A stretch of DNA of 16,169 bases from DATARH01 sp036264235. GTDB taxonomy: Bacteria > Pseudomonadota > Alphaproteobacteria > ATCC43930 > CGMCC-115725. Every line of letters begins with the position of its first letter. Positions within the stretch are counted from its first letter, which is position 1. A model generated the notes under the pieces. It saw only the letters and a list, made by a program, of their open reading frames with translations, ran no database searches and had not been told where the DNA came from. The stretch spans positions 1 to 16,169 of the forward strand of contig DATARH010000003.1 in the NCBI GenBank assembly GCA_036264235.1, read 5' to 3'. A program made the translations under genes and the position numbers. Positions 14,564 to 16,169 of the stretch are shown piece after piece.

Positions 14564-15490
14564 TCAACCTCTCGCCGAGCCGCGCAGCAAATCCTGCGCG
14601 GCGGCGACGGCATCGAGCCGGTTGGTCTGTTCGAGGATCGAGGTGATCGCTCCGACATCGTCATACGCGCCGCGCATCACGCGCTCGACGATCGGGTTGG
14701 TCCAGCCTTCGTCGTAATAGAATTTGCCGGCGGTGTCGGTCCAATCGTCCGTGTACCAGACGATCGGATAGGGACGGTCGTTCCACACACCTTTCAGCCG
14801 TTCGTACGAGACGATCTTCATATGCCGGCCGGAAACGGCGCCCGCCTCGCCGAGCAGTGCGTGCGCCAGGCCGGCGCTGACCAGCAGAAACCCGCGATGC
14901 GCGAAATGCGAGGTGCGGAACCCGATGTCGATATCGGGGCCGATGAAGTCGTAAATCCGCACCTGTCCGGCATGCTCGCGTTCGGTCACCCCGAGGATGT
15001 GCTCGTCGATGATGATGCGGTTCGGGTGCATGTAGCTGGTCTTCAGGTCGCGGTGCAGATTGGCGCGCTTGACGAATTCGGCGGCGGCCGCCCAGATCGT
15101 CGCTTTGGCGCTAAGGACATTGCGGGTCTTGACGTGGTGGTGATCCTCGATCGCGTCGAGATTTGCGCGGATGCGGTCGAGCGCCGCGTGCGTATCGGCG
15201 ACCAGCCGCGCGAGATCGTCACCGGGCTCGATACGTCGCCAGAACGTCACTTCGTCGCCGATGTATTTCCACACGTTGAAGCGCGGGCAGACGATTCGGA
15301 TCTCACGAACGACATCCTCGTAGAAATTGTGGATCACGAACGGCCAGCGCGTATCCATGCCTTTGAACGCTGTCGAATTGTCCATATCGACCGACAGGAA
15401 CAGGTAGACCGCGGCGCCTCGGCCGATCGGGTTCTGGTCGTCCTCCGTGTCCTCGGCGGCGGCGCTATGGGCCGCAAAGGCGTCGTTCAT
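14564..15490 (-). CDS. Class III nucleotidyl cyclase-like protein, possible Pycsar-type pyrimidine cyclase
   Basis: A 308-residue soluble protein with a cyclase homology domain at about 28-200. Asp35 in Leu-Ser-Val-Asp-Met-Asp-Asn-Ser-Thr and Asp79 in Trp-Lys-Tyr-Ile-Gly-Asp-Glu-Val fit the two metal-binding aspartates. Lys75 sits where class III adenylyl cyclases have their base-reading lysine. Asp181 (Tyr-Asp-Phe-Ile-Gly) fits the second base-reading position; seven residues later the usual catalytic Asn is Asp188, and the transition-state Arg is kept as Arg192 (Asp-x3-Arg). The C-terminal 100 residues carry Leu-Lys-Gly-Val-Trp-Asn-Asp-Arg and an acidic, aromatic tail. From memory this arrangement resembles PycC cyclases, which make cCMP or cUMP in phage defence; I cannot confirm this without a search. 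No signal peptide or membrane helix. The ATG has GGAGGAG 7 nt upstream, inside a hairpin. No cyclic-nucleotide effector gene is adjacent. Confidence 0.72.
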   Translation of the reverse strand: MNDAFAAHSAAAEDTEDDQNPIGRGAAVYLFLSVDMDNSTAFKGMDTRWPFVIHNFYEDVVREIRIVCPRFNVWKYIGDEVTFWRRIEPGDDLARLVADTHAALDRIRANLDAIEDHHHVKTRNVLSAKATIWAAAAEFVKRANLHRDLKTSYMHPNRIIIDEHILGVTEREHAGQVRIYDFIGPDIDIGFRTSHFAHRGFLLVSAGLAHALLGEAGAVSGRHMKIVSYERLKGVWNDRPYPIVWYTDDWTDTAGKFYYDEGWTNPIVERVMRGAYDDVGAITSILEQTNRLDAVAAAQDLLRGSARG

Positions 15491-15497
15491 GACCGGT

Positions 15498-15520
15498 CTC
15501 CTCCCTTTTCCGAGGGAGAA
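15498..15520 (-). promoter_or_regulatory. Hairpin masking the ribosome-binding site of the cyclase-like gene
   Basis: On the minus strand TTCTCCCT (15520-15513) pairs with AGGGAGGA (15506-15499) around the 6-nt loop CGGAAA, giving eight pairs with one G-U. The 3' arm contains the GGAGGAG ribosome-binding site (15504-15498), which lies 7 nt before the ATG at 15490. The RNA fold would therefore hide this site. Regulation through it is inferred. Confidence 0.45.
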
Positions 15521-15547
15521 TAAACGGGCGCCTTCGATCGCTGCAAG

Positions 15548-16169
15548 CTAACGAGGACAGGCGCCGTCGAGCGCCGGCAACCCGGGCGGCATCCGGCGCA
15601 TCTTGCTCGCCTGCTCGTAGGCATAAGCGAGGCGCAGCAGCGTCGGCTCGCTCCAGGCGCGGCCGGTGAATGTCGCACCGAGCGGGTATTCGGGGACCGG
15701 CTTGCCCTCATAGGAAGAGATGAACCCGGCCGGCACCTGCACGCTCGGATAGCCGGGTTTGGCGGAGATGCCAGCGCCGGCGGTTCCCGGAAACAGCACC
15801 GCATCGAGCCGGTGCTTTTCCATGTAAGCGTCGAGCCCTTGCTCCTTATTGGCCCGCAGATCCATCGCCCGCGCCGATTGGTATTCGAGCTCAGACAAAT
15901 CACCACGCGTCGCCTCGGCGGCGAGCAGGATGTCCTGGCCGAAGCGCAAGGCCCGGTCGGCATGCGCCTCGTTGAAGGCGACGACGTCGGCCAGCGTCTT
16001 GATCCCGGTCTCGGTCGCCCAGTCGCGCAGATACAGGTTCAAATCGCGCTTTAGCTCATAGACGAAGACGATCGGCCGCATCGCCGGCTCATTCCGGCTC
16101 TTGCTCTCCGGATTGCGGTTGAGAATTGCCATCATGGTGCCGGGACCGCCGATCCAGCCCGCGGTTGGG
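15548..16169 (-). CDS. Amidase-family protein, C-terminal part (5' end outside window)
   Basis: The frame stays open to the window edge, so only the last 206 codons are seen. It resembles the C-terminal part of amidase-signature enzymes: Val-Tyr-Glu-Leu-Lys-Arg-Asp-Leu-Asn-Leu-Tyr-Leu, then Thr-Leu-Ala-Asp-Val-Val-Ala-Phe-Asn-Glu-Ala-His-Ala-Asp and Phe-Gly-Gln-Asp. These are followed by Leu-Asp-Ala-Val-Leu-Phe-Pro-Gly-Thr, Gly-Tyr-Pro-Ser-Val-Gln-Val-Pro-Ala-Gly and a closing Pro-rich tail. The Ser-Ser-Lys catalytic core lies in the unseen N-terminal part, so activity cannot be judged. Such enzymes hydrolyse amide bonds of small molecules. An ATG at 16135 could start a shorter frame, but the sequence before it (Gly-Gly-Pro-Gly-Thr) continues in frame. 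It is 57 bp upstream of the cyclase-like gene on the same strand, so read-through is possible. Confidence 0.8.
   Translation of the reverse strand, partial: PTAGWIGGPGTMMAILNRNPESKSRNEPAMRPIVFVYELKRDLNLYLRDWATETGIKTLADVVAFNEAHADRALRFGQDILLAAEATRGDLSELEYQSARAMDLRANKEQGLDAYMEKHRLDAVLFPGTAGAGISAKPGYPSVQVPAGFISSYEGKPVPEYPLGATFTGRAWSEPTLLRLAYAYEQASKMRRMPPGLPALDGACPR

Noticed and set aside
14118..15490. DoxX gene as the effector of a Pycsar-like pair
   Set aside because: It is convergent with the cyclase gene, has no cyclic-nucleotide-binding domain and fits ordinary DoxX proteins.

Overview
The window is GC-rich and densely coded, with many GTG starts and overlapping stop/start codons. It looks like chromosomal DNA of an alphaproteobacterium. 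The main reasons are the phoR-pstS order and the trpD-trpC-moaC-moeA cluster, an order I associate with that class. No rRNA, tRNA, CRISPR array, insertion sequence or phage gene was seen. No gene-free stretch exceeds 300 bases; the longest is about 240 bases, before the DoxX gene.

Layout. (1) Bases 1-1703, minus strand: phoR and the start of pstS. A run of 11-bp Pho-box-like repeats overlaps the 3' end of phoR. (2) Bases 1849-6282, plus strand: trpD, a single reading frame fusing TrpC to MoaC, moeA, and a TfdA-like 2-oxoglutarate dioxygenase. The first three overlap by 3-4 bases and the fourth follows after 20 bases. (3) zwf at 6452-7996, preceded by a leader with phased GAAC motifs, and a convergent DUF1877 gene at 8018-8728. 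(4) Bases 8891-13121, plus strand: a tight three-gene unit of an LLM-class flavin enzyme, a DmsA-like molybdopterin oxidoreductase without a Tat signal, and a COG3618-type metal hydrolase. (5) Bases 13129-16169: a Pro/Ala-rich membrane-anchored protein (minus), a DoxX membrane protein (plus), a class III nucleotidyl cyclase-like protein (minus) and the 3' part of an amidase (minus).

How the genes may work together. PhoR and PstS belong to phosphate sensing and uptake. TrpD and TrpC make indole-3-glycerol phosphate for tryptophan. MoaC and MoeA make molybdenum cofactor, which the DmsA-like enzyme in block 4 would need. Block 4 looks like a small catabolic or detoxifying pathway of unknown substrate.

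The most unusual items are the TrpC-MoaC fusion, the cyclase-like protein (reminiscent of Pycsar pyrimidine cyclases but without a visible effector) with an RNA hairpin that would hide its ribosome-binding site, and the LLM/DmsA-like/hydrolase unit.
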